DNA of 64,000 nucleotides, taken from positions 930,001 through 994,000 of the forward strand of contig NC_026501.1 of NCBI RefSeq assembly GCF_000182925.2. The letters are read 5' to 3'. Made by a program: the position numbers and the translations under genes. How positions within the stretch are numbered: the first letter of the stretch is position 1; every line of letters begins with the position of its first letter. Origin of the DNA: Neurospora crassa OR74A (Eukaryota; Ascomycota; Sordariomycetes; Sordariales; Sordariaceae). Below, one piece after another: positions 38,070-49,212 of the stretch. The notes under the pieces were generated by a model. The model did not search any database and was not told the DNA's origin. It was given only the letters and a program-made list of their open reading frames with translations.

Positions 38070-39498
38070 CCGGGAGGGCGAGGAGGTAAGCGCTAGTGTC
38101 TAGACGATGGATTGGCCAGGAGACGCAAGGTTCATGGCTAAAGGGATCACAGAAGTGAGTGTATCTACTGAGGATCAAAACCCCTGTCTTGACTGGATGC
38201 TGTGGCGTTTTTACATTGATTTCAACGTTGAGCTTCAGTTTCGGAGGCCATAGGGCAATGAATGCATCAATGACTGAGGCACAGGATATCAAGAAGAGCG
38301 AAACTCGTATATAATTCTCGGTTTGGTTGAAACTCCGTGGAGAGGAGATGTGGGTTGTTTACATTTATCAATTGATCTGATGTCCGGCGTCGTCAAAGAA
38401 AGTTCCATCTTCCAGACGAGGAGCTTGCAACGAAACGAACCGTGGGTACAGTGGGTTCGGATGATAAGCGGGCAGCGGTGACCTCGACGGGAGGCCCTCT
38501 CTTATCACATATTTCAGATTGGAGGAAGGAACGACGGCAGGGAGAAGGCACGAAGCAATGTTTCACAATTGCTTGAATTGTCCATACCCAGGTGGCTGCC
38601 TAGAGATACTTAGAGGTAGCTTAGGAACATTGGGGCTCTTGCCTCAACATGGACAGCATCTTGGAGTTGACAAATTGATTGTCTAGGTACCTCTGGTACA
38701 CCCCGGATCCATCATCTCCACGGCATCTGTCAATCAACTATCTCCCGAGAGCAAATATCATCAGTGGCAGTCTCACATTTTTTTTTACTTTACACATTGG
38801 AAGAGTAGTTGGAAAAGCAGCTCAGTTAGCTTCAGCTGTGAGTTGACAATATTCTCCTTGCTCAATCCCAGCTCACGGCCTTCTCTACATCTACGGTTTC
38901 TGTCGTCGCTTCCTGCCCTGTCCACCACCTCTGTCTCAAGACTGCCTTTTCGATGTTCTTTCGTCCCAGTACACATAAGACACCTTGTAACGGAAGCTGA
39001 GCAGCTCAGTTGTCTCTGCGACGGAATTGTCATCTGATACTTGTTTTTACCACAAGTATCCTCCTCCGCCCGGCGTTCGAGACTCCGAGGCCATCAAATC
39101 TTCCGTCCCAAGACGAGACTTCTCCAGTCATCCGTTACCCCGGCCGGCAACCACCCCAGCATTGTGCTCTCCCGCAAAGTTTAGAGAGGCGCATATGCCT
39201 TACCCTACGGTAGAGGTATTTAACGAGTGCTCTTCTCGTCCATGAGCATGGATTCTTTCCGCATTCACATTCACCGCCTTCCTCGCCAGCTACAAGACTA
39301 AACATCATCAAACATACGAACCACGGAGTAACAGAAGAGGTGTAGTCAGTAACTGCTTACACAACCCCTCAACTGTCACCTGCACCTTATCAAGCACCTG
39401 TCTCGTAATTCTCTTCCCCATTACCCTTCATACCAGTGAATCTGAGTCTATCCTAAGGAATAACTGAAGGCTGACTGTAGCCAAGACAGACATCCACC
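38070..39498. other. Intergenic / promoter and leader of the SAD-1-like gene
   Basis: About 1.4 kb between same-strand genes. It contains a 9-T run near 38,780 and a pyrimidine-rich stretch toward 39,400. Several short upstream ATG frames (for example at 39,010) could act as uORFs if the leader is long. No separate gene is seen. Confidence 0.5.
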
Positions 39499-42400
39499 AT
39501 GTCAGGAATACCCAACTGGGTAGAGCAGGCGCAGCATGCCATTCTTGTGTCGCCGGACAGAAGCCCCAAAGATCAGGACGCTCGTCCGAGGCATCCTAGC
39601 CGCCGCAGATCCAGCCAGCAGGGACATCGAGAGAACACACCGACACCTCGACCACCCTCGCGACCAACCTCGCGACCCTCCTCCAGCTCTCCCAAGCCTC
39701 CCCCTCGCGCTTTTCGGCAGTTCTCACGGGGCAAACCAGCCTCATTCGCATCCCTCCCCTCTCTGACACAACCAGTCTTCATTTCCAGGGAGTGGAAGTG
39801 CGCCAGGACCGCTGCCATTCGCGTCAAGGATGTGCCGCCTAGAGCTAAACTCCAGGACCTTCACGATCTCTTCTCTGAGTATGGTCATATTAGCTACATT
39901 GAACTTGATGAGGACCGTCAAGATGTTTCTGATCGTGGCCGGAGAGCTCTGATTCGCTTTGAGCCACCTCCGCTATCTACCGACTTTCTCTGCCGAGGCA
40001 TCTGCAGACTCAGGATTGGACTTGTTGACCACTGGCTGCCTCTCGAGACAGTGGACCCAAAGCGCGAGGATCGCAAAGAACGTACCATCAAGACTCAGCT
40101 CGGCAACACTTGCCCGCAAACTCTATACGTCTTTCCCTCAACACTGTCTTTCGGTCTCTTAGTCCAGCCTGCGGTATTCATGAAGAAACAATCCGTTCAA
40201 ACCCTCTCGTCCGACTCTTTCCTGAGACTTGAGTTCGATTTCAAGCGCATGCGACTGGTAATTAAATTCTCCCTCCACTACCAACGCGAACTTAGTGGGT
40301 TTCGCAGACAAAATGAGCATTACAAGCTCCACATTAAGTTTGGAGTCATCAAAGAGTTATGCAGAACCATGGTCGGCGAGGAGCATCGTCAAGCTTTGGT
40401 CATAACTCTCCGGGACCCGCCGGTTGCGTACAGGAAGAGGGATGTCTCAAAGACATTTGGCGAGGATCGGCTGACTTGGAGCGAGAATGACCTCTGGGAG
40501 AGAGTGGTCGACATTAGCCCTGGACTCGATGTCAGCAAAAACCCAGTTTCGCTCGCCGAGAACCACCAATATATTGACCTGGGACGGTGGCTTACCTATT
40601 GGATTGAACTGGATCAACAATCAACAAGAGTCTGGGATCAAGTTCAACAATATTTGCTCGATTGGAATCTCAGGACTAAGTTGACTGTTTTCCCCGAGCC
40701 GCTTCCCAACCAAAAACCAAAGGTATGGGATTTTCTGGATGATAGATACGGCCATGACATTCAACAAGTCTCCTCACGGTCCTGGAGCAACGACTTTTCT
40801 CTTTTAGCCGCGCCGCCCCGTATTTCTCTACCGTTTGATGTTCGGTATCAGCTTGAAGTCTGCATATCGCAAGGAATCATCAACGAGCACAACATTGACC
40901 GGCCGTTCCTTGAGAAGCTGATGGAATTTTGTGATAATGACAACAGCTTCGGCAAAGATCGGGCTCGCCTCATCCTCGAATACGTCGCCGATGAGTATGC
41001 TGGAAAGCGTATCTTCGACCCGATGGAACTCTTCAAGGATCATGCAGCCTTAGCTTATTTCCCAACTAGTTTCATGATACCCAACCATTGCGCTTGGGTT
41101 CGTAGGGTCACCATCACCCCTACTCGTATCTACTTCAGTACCCCCTGCGTCGAACCCACGAACCGCGTCATCCGCCAGTGGAAACATGCACAAGACTACT
41201 TTATCCGCATTCAATTCACCGATGAAGTTCTTGAAGGACGTATCAAGAGCGGCGAAGCGGAACTTCCCCTATTCTTGCGTGTGTACAGGGTATTGGAGAA
41301 AGGGGTTGCCATGGGTCCGTGGCATTGGAAGTTCCTTGCATTTGGCAACTCTCAGATTCGAGAAGCCGGAGCCTTCATGTTCTGTGAACAGAGCAATTTG
41401 ACAGGCGATATGATGCGAGCCTGGATGGGCCGCTTCAGTCACATCAAGGTCATTGCCAAGTATGCGGCTAGACTTGGGCAGTGTTTCTCAACTACCCGTT
41501 TGGTGCCTGGCATCCCGGCACCGAGGATCGTCACCATCCCTGATGTCGAAAAGGACGGATTTTGCTTCACGGATGGAGTAGGCAAGATTTCCCCTTTGCT
41601 TGCAAAGATCGTAGCGCATGACTGGAGCATTGACCCGCCGCCGTCAGCTTACCAGTTCCGCATGGGAGGTTGCAAGGGAGTCTTGGTAACTTGGCCTGAT
41701 GTGAAGGGTATGGAGGTTCATATTCGGAAGTCGCAGGAAAAGTTCGTTGCCGAATTCAATGGCCTTGAGGTTGTCAGATGCTCGCAGTTCTCAACCGCCA
41801 CTCTCAACCGGCAAATCATTGCCGTTCTCTCGTCTCTTGGTGTTCCCGATCAAGTCTTTGTAGACATGATGGAGCAGCAGCTTTCTGACTTCAATGCGGC
41901 GATGGAGGACAAACAAAAGGCGACGGCGATTCTGAAAACGTTCATTGATGAAAATCATATGACACCTATCATTGCGGAGATGCTTGCCTACGGCTTTATG
42001 GGGTCTCAGGAGCCTTTTGTTCGCACCCTACTTCAGCTGTGGCGATCATGGTCGATCAAAACGTTGAAGGAGAAAGCGCGACTCAATGTCGAAAAGAGTG
42101 CGTTCGTGCTCGGCTGTGTTGATGAGACTGGCACTCTGAAAGGGCACATGAAGGTCATTGAAGACTGGAAAGACGTGTCCAGTGAGAAGCTTCCACAGAT
42201 CTTCCTACAGATTCCCGATGATGTCAATGGCGGGTACAGGGTTATTACTGGAACCTGCGTCGTTGGCAGAAACCCGTCTCTCCATCCTGGTGATATCCGT
42301 GTGGTGGAGGCAGTTGATGTCCCTGCTTTGCGGCATCTAAGAGACGTGGTGGTGTTCCCCTTGACTGGGGACAGAGACGTGCCCAGCATGTGCTCTGGTG

Positions 42401-44473
42401 GAGACCTCGATGGTGATGACTTCTTTGTTATTTGGGATCCTTTGCTTATCCCGAAAGAACGCTCCCATCCCCCAATGATCAGTGAGCCCATTGCGGGCAA
42501 GGAGTTGGCAACCGAACCGACCGTAAACAACCTGATTACCTTCTTTGTGTTGTATATGAAGTACAACAATCTGCCGTTGATCGCTCATGCTCATCTGGCG
42601 ACAGCAGATGCGGAGGTGGAAGGAGTGAAGAGCCCGAAATGTAAGTGAACTGTATCATGTTTTTGGAAGAAATACCTATTGACCATTCAACCTGACAGGC
42701 CTCGAGCTCGCTTCACTTCACTCCATGGCTGTTGACTACGTGAAGACTGGTGTTGCCGCCGAGTTTCCGAGACGGCTTGACCCCAAGACCTGGCCTCATT
42801 TCATGGAGAAAAACAGACACACTTACCACTCAGTAACAGCACTTGGAAAGCTCTACGATATGGTTAAACGGGAAACATTCGACATGAAAGAGAACTACCA
42901 GCTGCCGTTTGATAACCGCATCCTCAAGCACACAAAGTGCCGCGCTCTTAGGGATGGGACGCTGGCCAAAGCCCGTCGCATCAAATCTCAGTACGACACC
43001 GCTATGCGCCGCGTGATGTGCCAGCTCGAAATTGCGACCGAGTTCGAAGTTTGGACCGCCTTTGTCATGTCCAAACCCCGCGTGGGCTCAGACTACAAAC
43101 TCCAAGACAACGTCGGTCGCGAGTCTTCTGCCCTCAAGCAACACTTCAAGGATCAGTGTAAAAAGGAGGCTGGGGGTGATCTCCTTTCCTTCGTATCGGC
43201 CATGTATAGAGTCACTTACGAAGAAGTTCGCATTGCCCTTTTCGAAGCCAAGCAGCCGCACGTTAGACCTGACGGCAGGCTCGGAACCAGAAAAATTACA
43301 CCAAAGACCATGCCACTTGTTAGCTTTCCCTGGCTATTTTGGGACAAGCTCGGTGAGCTTGCCAGGGCAGGCGCCGTATTGCAAAGGAGACTTGACGATG
43401 GAAGTGAGGATATGGACCTTTTGAGCGACGTCCCGCTCGTTTCCCAGAGGCGCAGAGGCAAACATAATGCAAGTGGTAGCAGTGACTTTATGGATGAGCA
43501 TGGTGATCCCCTTTCCTATACACGCACAAGCGATGGCAAGATCATTCACTATGGTCAGATCTTGAACCTTTTCAGTCACGACGATGAAGATGGAGATGAG
43601 AGGAATGACGCCCGGGACAGAAACAGTTCCAGCGAAGATTCTACTCATGTTTCTAATTCGTCCAAATCCAGCTCCAACCTTAGCCCGGTTGCTGAGGAGG
43701 ACCTTCTTACTTTTGAGTCGCCTCCAGCTAGTCCAGGTGTCACTCCTGCGTCTCCGCAAGTTGATCTCCTAGGCCCGACACTTACGCTCACTAAGGCCGA
43801 GCTCGCCATCGGTCTCGCTGGTCCGGTTGCCACTACCTATACTCCTCCGCCGACGGATGAGGAGACAGTAATTTGCCATGGTCACTCCAACCGCGCCAGT
43901 CACCTCAGTGCTTCGTCTTCGTCACTTGATCCTCAACCTCTGATTGAGGAGACTTCCGGGGAGAACGAGGATCTCCTGCTAGATATTTATTCTGCGTCTC
44001 CCCCTAGGGCGGATGGCGCTAGATTAGCCTCGGCCGTTGGAAGTGATGTTCCTGTCAAGGGCGGGCCTCCTCCCGTTTGGATGGAGCAGGTGATCAGAAT
44101 GGGCCACAGGATTCCAACCCCTCCTCTTGACTCAATTGCGATCCCGAATGTGATTGGGGTTCCGCAATTCGAGAGTCCGCTGACTGGGACTGTTGTGGCT
44201 TCTGCTATTCAGGATCCGTTTGTTTCCCCTTCTCCTGCGGTTGCCACTCCTGCTACCAGTGGTAGTGGTGGTGGTTGGGGTGGTGGTGGTGGTGGTGGTG
44301 GTGGTGGATATATCGGTATTGGCGGTCCCATCAACAAGGAGCTCGTCATGGGATTGGACGGAGGTATCAAAGAGGAAGATCGCGAGGAAACCGACGAGGA
44401 GGCTGAGGAAGTCGAGTTGGAGATTGACGAGGACCCAATTGCAGTGCGTTATGCACAGATGGCGGCGCTTTAA
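39499..44473 (+). CDS. sad-1: RNA-directed RNA polymerase, SAD-1 type (meiotic silencing)
   Basis: Two exons, 39,499-42,640 and 42,699-44,473 (58-nt intron, GTAAGT, CCTGACAG), encode 1,638 residues. After a disordered basic N-terminus, residues about 99-165 look RRM-like (TAAIRVKDVPPRAKLQDL). The polymerase core has DGVGKISP, the catalytic loop CSGGDLDGDDFFVIWD from residue 965 (aspartates 969, 971, 973) and, across the intron, CLELASLHSMAVDYVKTG. The tail has Ser-rich segments, a poly-Gly run and an acidic C-terminus. The family makes double-stranded RNA for Dicer. Size, N-terminal RRM-like region and context favour SAD-1, the perinuclear polymerase for meiotic silencing by unpaired DNA, over QDE-1 or RRP-3; I infer this rather than having aligned it. 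The ATG has context CACCATGTC. Confidence 0.88.
44260..44308 (+). repeat. (GGT)n repeat encoding polyglycine in the polymerase tail
   Basis: A GGT-rich run, broken by one Trp codon, encodes about a dozen glycines just before the acidic C-terminus of the SAD-1-like protein. Confidence 0.9.
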
Positions 44474-44674
44474 GGCTCGTTGAGACCACTGGTACCACAT
44501 TCATTTTCAGTGCTTACCTATTGATTTGTAGCCTTTGAATCGTACTTGATGAAGCAATTCCAGGTCTATCGTTGAGTTAGTTCAGGTTTTCAGCAGTGCT
44601 TTAGGATTGGTAGTAATGTAATTTGATCATGCCTGCCTTTGATATTTGCTATCGACTTGTTACTTGATTGGACT

Positions 44675-46129
44675 TTATACATCACCACCTCCCCCGCTAT
44701 CTTCTACTCGACTCCTCTCATACTGATCCCCATCCTCATCTTCCATCACCGACTGCCTTCCAGAGTACTGTGACTCACAGTCACTCCAGACCTTCTCTTT
44801 TTCACCGTCCTCATCCTCCTCGTCACTCTCATCCGACGCCTCCGGTGGTTCATTCACTGTGTTCCCATTGAAGCAATCCATACCCATACTCTGATTAGAC
44901 AGCGCAGCCAAGTCCAACATTGCAGCATTGAAGTTGAAAATCGATAGACTCCGCGCTACCAGATCCAACGCTACTTTTCCCTTGGTTGAGCTCGCGAAGG
45001 AGGCATGGCTGAGGTTATCGTCGTCGTCGTTGTCAGCAGCAGCACCATCCATGCTTTTTCTGTTACTGTTCCCCTCTTCAAATACCGCAGGCTCTTCTTT
45101 CGTTGAACTTCTTGACGTGATGATACCATCATGTGTTTCGTTTTGCATTCTGATTGGTATAGTTGGTGTTGATTTGTGCTGATGATCAGGCAGAAGAGAC
45201 TTGCACATGGTGGACTTGGTGGAATTGATGTCCTCAAAGTACGTTTCAAGCTCTTTTAGGGAGATTAGAGAGATGATGCCTTTTTCTCCATTCTCTTCGT
45301 TCTGCCGCTGTGTTATACACATGCGAAAGGGTCCACTACCACCACGTTGTTGGCGATACTCTGCCCCGATGAAGGTGATGGATGACAACGACAGTGCGTT
45401 GGTGCCAAAAAGCTTAACTCGTTTTTGTTTTTGGGGGAGCCAGGTTACTGAGGATATACTGAGGGTTTTGTCAGTTCGTTTCGGTCGTGTTGTGTGCGTG
45501 TGTGTGTGTGTGTGTGAGGAGAAAGGTTGGAGAAAAAAAAAAAAAAAAAAACCAAAAGGGGGGATGGGAACGTACCAGATCTCCCCACTAACTGCCTTAT
45601 CCAAATTCACCACCGGGACACTCCTCCTCCCCTTGATTATGGGCTGATCGCTCCTTAACCAGAGTCGATCGCCTACGTCGTTGGCCCAGTTTGCTGTGTG
45701 CACGATGCCGTGGATTGGGGAGGTGTAGCTTTTTGATGTCTTCATTCGGCGTTTTTCACTATTACCACCACCATCATTGACCCCATTGCCATTGCTACTG
45801 TTGGCTTGGCAATCACCAGCTCGAACTCGACTTTCACCCAAATCAGTAGCCATAGAGGGAAACTCTTCGTCACTAGCTGAATCAGGATAAGGAATGATGT
45901 CGGATCTGGATACCCATTGGACGTGGTTATCCCCTGGTCCACCCACTTGCCGGACAATAACCTTATCTTCTGAGGAATTGGAAGCTAAGAGGAAGATGTT
46001 GGTGGGGGATTCGAGGTAGTGGTGGGGGAGGAAAGTGTTTCTTGGGGGAGACAGGCTAAAGCTGAAGCCGGAGGGTTGGGAGAACGAAGGACGGTATTGG
46101 TAGCGGTAGGTTGGAATTGTTGTCGACAT
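44675..46129 (-). CDS. Hypothetical acidic, Ser-rich protein
   Basis: The first in-frame ATG is at 46,129-46,127 (MSTTIPTYRYQYRP); the frame upstream of it has only a TTG. An intron at 45,575-45,459 (minus strand: GTACGT donor, 20-T tract, CA repeat, CTGAC branch, CTCAG acceptor) leaves 445 residues. Around the junction the protein is best ordered: GIVHTANWANDVGDRLWLRS, then SGEICISSVTWLP and NALSLSSITFIGAEY. The N-terminus is Tyr/Pro/Ser rich, the C-terminus is acidic (DESDEEDEDGEKEK). No domain is recognised; the ordered part could be a small beta domain. The intron is 117 nt and free of stops, so its retention would add 39 low-complexity residues instead of ending the protein. It converges on the SAD-1-like gene with 201 bp between the stops. 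Confidence 0.75.
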   Translation of the reverse strand: MSTTIPTYRYQYRPSFSQPSGFSFSLSPPRNTFLPHHYLESPTNIFLLASNSSEDKVIVRQVGGPGDNHVQWVSRSDIIPYPDSASDEEFPSMATDLGESRVRAGDCQANSSNGNGVNDGGGNSEKRRMKTSKSYTSPIHGIVHTANWANDVGDRLWLRSDQPIIKGRRSVPVVNLDKAVSGEIWYVPIPPFGFFFFFFLQPFSSHTHTHTHTTRPKRTDKTLSISSVTWLPQKQKRVKLFGTNALSLSSITFIGAEYRQQRGGSGPFRMCITQRQNEENGEKGIISLISLKELETYFEDINSTKSTMCKSLLPDHQHKSTPTIPIRMQNETHDGIITSRSSTKEEPAVFEEGNSNRKSMDGAAADNDDDDNLSHASFASSTKGKVALDLVARSLSIFNFNAAMLDLAALSNQSMGMDCFNGNTVNEPPEASDESDEEDEDGEKEKVWSDCESQYSGRQSVMEDEDGDQYERSRVEDSGGGGDV

Positions 46130-47582
46130 TATGATGGAAGTGGTGAGGATATTGGAAATAATTTGGGTTTGGAAGGGGGGCGTGGGTAAACGGTTTGGAG
46201 AGGGACTTTTGGTTGTGAGGAAGGAAGGGGAGATGATCAAGAAGATGGATGGACACGGCGAGGAGATCTTTAAAGATTAAGAAGAGTTATGGAATAACAT
46301 CGTCAAGGAACGAACAACAAGATATGGAAATACGCAGACAAAGACCATCGGACTTGAGAGACTCTCGACGCCCAGAGCAGAGCAACATCAGTCAAAGCGT
46401 CGTCACACACGCACACACACACACCGTTTGTCGATCTGGTGATTCAGGGAACAGACAGCCAACTCCGTGCTTGGCTGTGTCGCTGCGTCGGGAGGGCGTC
46501 CCTAGGCATCTGGCTTTCTGCCGTGAACCGTAATCACGAATATCTGTTAAGCAGTTGATTCTCAATAGCGATAAGAATCCGAAAGACGTTCGGGAATGAT
46601 TCTGGATCGGGACAGACATGCACATGCCATACCATATCCGGATCATGTTCGATATCATAACATGATTATGTGTGTAGACTCTGTATACGCGGTTGCGGCG
46701 CGAGTGGCGGGTAGCGCGGTTACACATCCAACAGACACCCAAGAAAGCCACCTCAAACGGTTGACCCCTTGCTGCAAGTTCGCAGCCCAATCGATGAAAT
46801 TTCCAGGTACAAGGGATGGCGAGGATGGGAAGGGTGTGTGTTCCAAAACAAACGGGTTTCCAAGGGAAGCTGGGAAACCATCCGAGCCATGTGGTAGGCA
46901 GCAGAACACCCGATGGAGGGGGCCAAATGTGGAAATTAGAAATAAGAAAGAAAAGAAAAAGGCGGGGAGAGAGAGAGGAAGGTAGGAGGCCATTACTATC
47001 CACAACACTCACCGCAAAATGTAAGACACGAGTTCGAGAACACCAGTTCATCGTTTGTTCCCTGCGTTTGCTGTGTTCGTTCGTTCGTTCGTTCAACAAC
47101 AGTTTGGTGCACTGGGCCAGGCGGCGAACATGTTGCAGTTGTTTCCTTTCCTGATTGAAAATGCATGCATGAGCACTCTGGGTGTCTGTTAGGGCTAATT
47201 ACACGCCACTCTCTATTTCCTTGTCTTGCCGATATCATGAGATTTGGAGTTCTGGCGTACAAAGCCATGAAAAGGCCAAAGAGAGGGCTTCGTGGTTCTT
47301 GGGTTTTTTGTATCCTTCCCTGACAATCTTGAATTGGTAGACACACAGACAGGTTGACAGGGAGGAAGGATTTTAAAGGGAGAGAAGCCGGGAATGTCCC
47401 ATTGGCTATGTTTCTCATCCGCGGGAACAGCTCCGAAAATACATAGGCAAACAAACAAGTGCAGGTAGTGAACCCATTGTGCAGATAGAGAAGAAGAAAA
47501 GAGAGAGGATAAAGAAAGATAAGTCGGGTATCATTGAGTTGTGTTAATTTCCTCCGCTCTTCCTGCTGCAGAGACCACCAGT
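46130..47582. other. Intergenic between two minus-strand genes
   Basis: This is the promoter of the acidic orphan gene and the 3' flank of AIM11. It contains a short (CA)n run near 46,405 and (GTTC)n near 47,078. A 235-codon minus-strand frame at 47,099-46,392 has no family features and crosses both repeats; I do not call it. Confidence 0.5.
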
Positions 47583-48293
47583 TCACGGCTTTTTGACAGC
47601 CTCCTCGCCAAACATCTTTCCCTTGGCCTCCTCTTCCGCCTTCTCCAAATCAATCCCCAACGTCTTGGCCACCCATTCAGCGACCTCCCTCTCCGCCTCC
47701 TCATCCAGGTTCGCCTCGGTGCCGCCATACAGCGTCCTGCGCGCCTTCCTTCTCAGGTCCTCCACCGACAACAGGTCAAACGCCCAGCAGGTGCCGCCGG
47801 CGGCCATGGTAGCGAAGCTGATGACGTTGAGCGTGGCCAGGTTGAGCGCCTCGACCGCGACCATGGGGTCTCGGGGGGCCTTTGAGTTGATGTTGCCGGG
47901 TCGCGCCATGCCCGCTATCATGTTGGGCGCAAAGATTTCCATCTTGGAGGCCTTGAGATGTCGGGCCACGGCGCGCCGGGAGACGGCGACGGAGAGGGCG
48001 AAGAAGGTGGCGCCGCCGAAGAAGAGGCCGAGTTGCTTCAAGGAGCGCTCCGAGAAGATGGGCGGGTAAGGACGTTCCTCCCACTGCTGTGCGGGTGGGT
48101 AGCGTGCCGCGTCTGACGAGGATGAAGGTGAGGCATTGGTAGAAGCTGAAACGGGCGTTTGTGCTGTTGATGTTGTTGTTGTTGTTGTTGCTACCGGTGC
48201 GGCGGGGGTCGATTGTTGTTGTTGTTGTGGGGATTGCGGAGGCTGACCGTCGGCCCAGACCAGTTTGCTGATGAGGTTGGAGATAATCGGCAT
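47583..48293 (-). CDS. AIM11: AIM11-like mitochondrial membrane protein
   Basis: ATG at 48,293-48,291, TGA at 47,585-47,583, 236 residues, no intron. After a Gln/Thr/Ser-rich linker (residues 20-65) comes the conserved core: ERSLKQLGLFFGGATFFALS with a membrane helix at about 85-105, SRRAVARHL, FAPN, and a second helix at about 150-172 (LNVISFATMAAGGTCWAFD). This two-helix hairpin is the AIM11 (altered inheritance of mitochondria 11) family, whose molecular role is unknown. The C-terminus is charged and helical. The next gene upstream is divergent, with 919 bp between start codons. Confidence 0.85.
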   Translation of the reverse strand: MPIISNLISKLVWADGQPPQSPQQQQQSTPAAPVATTTTTTSTAQTPVSASTNASPSSSSDAARYPPAQQWEERPYPPIFSERSLKQLGLFFGGATFFALSVAVSRRAVARHLKASKMEIFAPNMIAGMARPGNINSKAPRDPMVAVEALNLATLNVISFATMAAGGTCWAFDLLSVEDLRRKARRTLYGGTEANLDEEAEREVAEWVAKTLGIDLEKAEEEAKGKMFGEEAVKKP

Positions 48294-48560
48294 CTTGAGA
48301 TTGAGTGTGTCTACCAAGAAAGAGGTCTGGGGGGGTGATGAACTTGGAAGAAGACTGAGCGAGTTGGAACGGAAGCAGCGAAGACGGATTGACACTGATA
48401 TTGCTGGGAGCGAAAGTGGAACTGAGGGTGGATGATGGCTGATGAAGTGATTGCGTGCAAGTGACTGAGCCGGGACGGGATACAACGAAAAGCCTGTCCA
48501 CTGTTCCCGGTCGTTCCTGCAGTTCTGCAATGCAATGCCTCTTGATGGAAGTTGTTTCCG

Positions 48561-48590
48561 CTGCCTGCCTGCCTGCCTGCCTGCCTGCCC
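48561..48590. repeat. (CTGC)n microsatellite
   Basis: About seven copies of CTGC between AIM11 and the oxygenase gene. Confidence 0.95.
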
Positions 48591-48651
48591 CAGATTTGCA
48601 TGCACTGGCGCTTGGACCAGGTGGTGGTTTATCTCCGCCAAAGAGAGGTAC

Positions 48652-48665
48652 AAACCCTAACCCTA
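48652..48665 (+). promoter_or_regulatory. Tandem telobox AAACCCTAACCCTA
   Basis: Two direct CCCTA(A) telomere-type repeats, 359 nt upstream of the AIM11 start and 548 nt upstream of the oxygenase start. It is the best telomere-repeat match in the window outside rps4 and a plausible binding site for a telobox Myb factor. Confidence 0.5.
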
Positions 48666-49212
48666 CGGAGTGTTTTTCCTTTGTCGTGCGGTATTTCGGA
48701 TGCTGTTTTGGGGCATGAGATGGGGAGACAATCTCCAAGCTTGGACTATCTTCTCAGAGTCTGCGCCGTGAACTCATGGCTTCCATTGTGAGCAAGGCTC
48801 ATATATCCGTATCCTAGGTTCAGCTTGGGCTGATCTCGCGGCCCCGCCCGCTCAGTGAGGCTTCGTGGGGCACCTGAACCCTGAAACAAGGCAATACCAA
48901 AATGTGGGGAAGCCTGGGCCTGTCTCAGTTCTCACTCATCAGCAACTCTCAACATCACCAAGTACCCACGACATCTTACAGGGCTTGATTGATTCGGAGT
49001 GGACACTTGAGAGGCTTTCACTCAACTGCAACTGCTTCTATCTGTCATCCAAATCGCAAATAACCGGACTGTACAAAGCTGCAATTCACATTCTGACACC
49101 ATCCCCGAAGGCCCACATCCGAAAAGCGACAGAACAGATCGCATCAACAACTCGGCTCAACCCTCCTTGCATCCCTTGAATGCTCCATCGAAACCAAACC
49201 TCATAGTACAAA

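Larger units (their letters stand above)
48294..49212. other. Divergent promoter region of AIM11 and the 2OG oxygenase
   Basis: It carries the tandem telobox at 48,652-48,665 and a (CTGC)n run at 48,561-48,590. The AIM11 side is Thr/Ser-codon-like but has no continuous coding frame with an ATG. No other gene is seen. Confidence 0.6.

Noticed and set aside
46392-47099. 235-codon minus-strand frame between the orphan gene and AIM11
   Set aside because: No motif, crosses microsatellites, and gives Cys-Val-Cys and His-rich runs that come from CA repeats.
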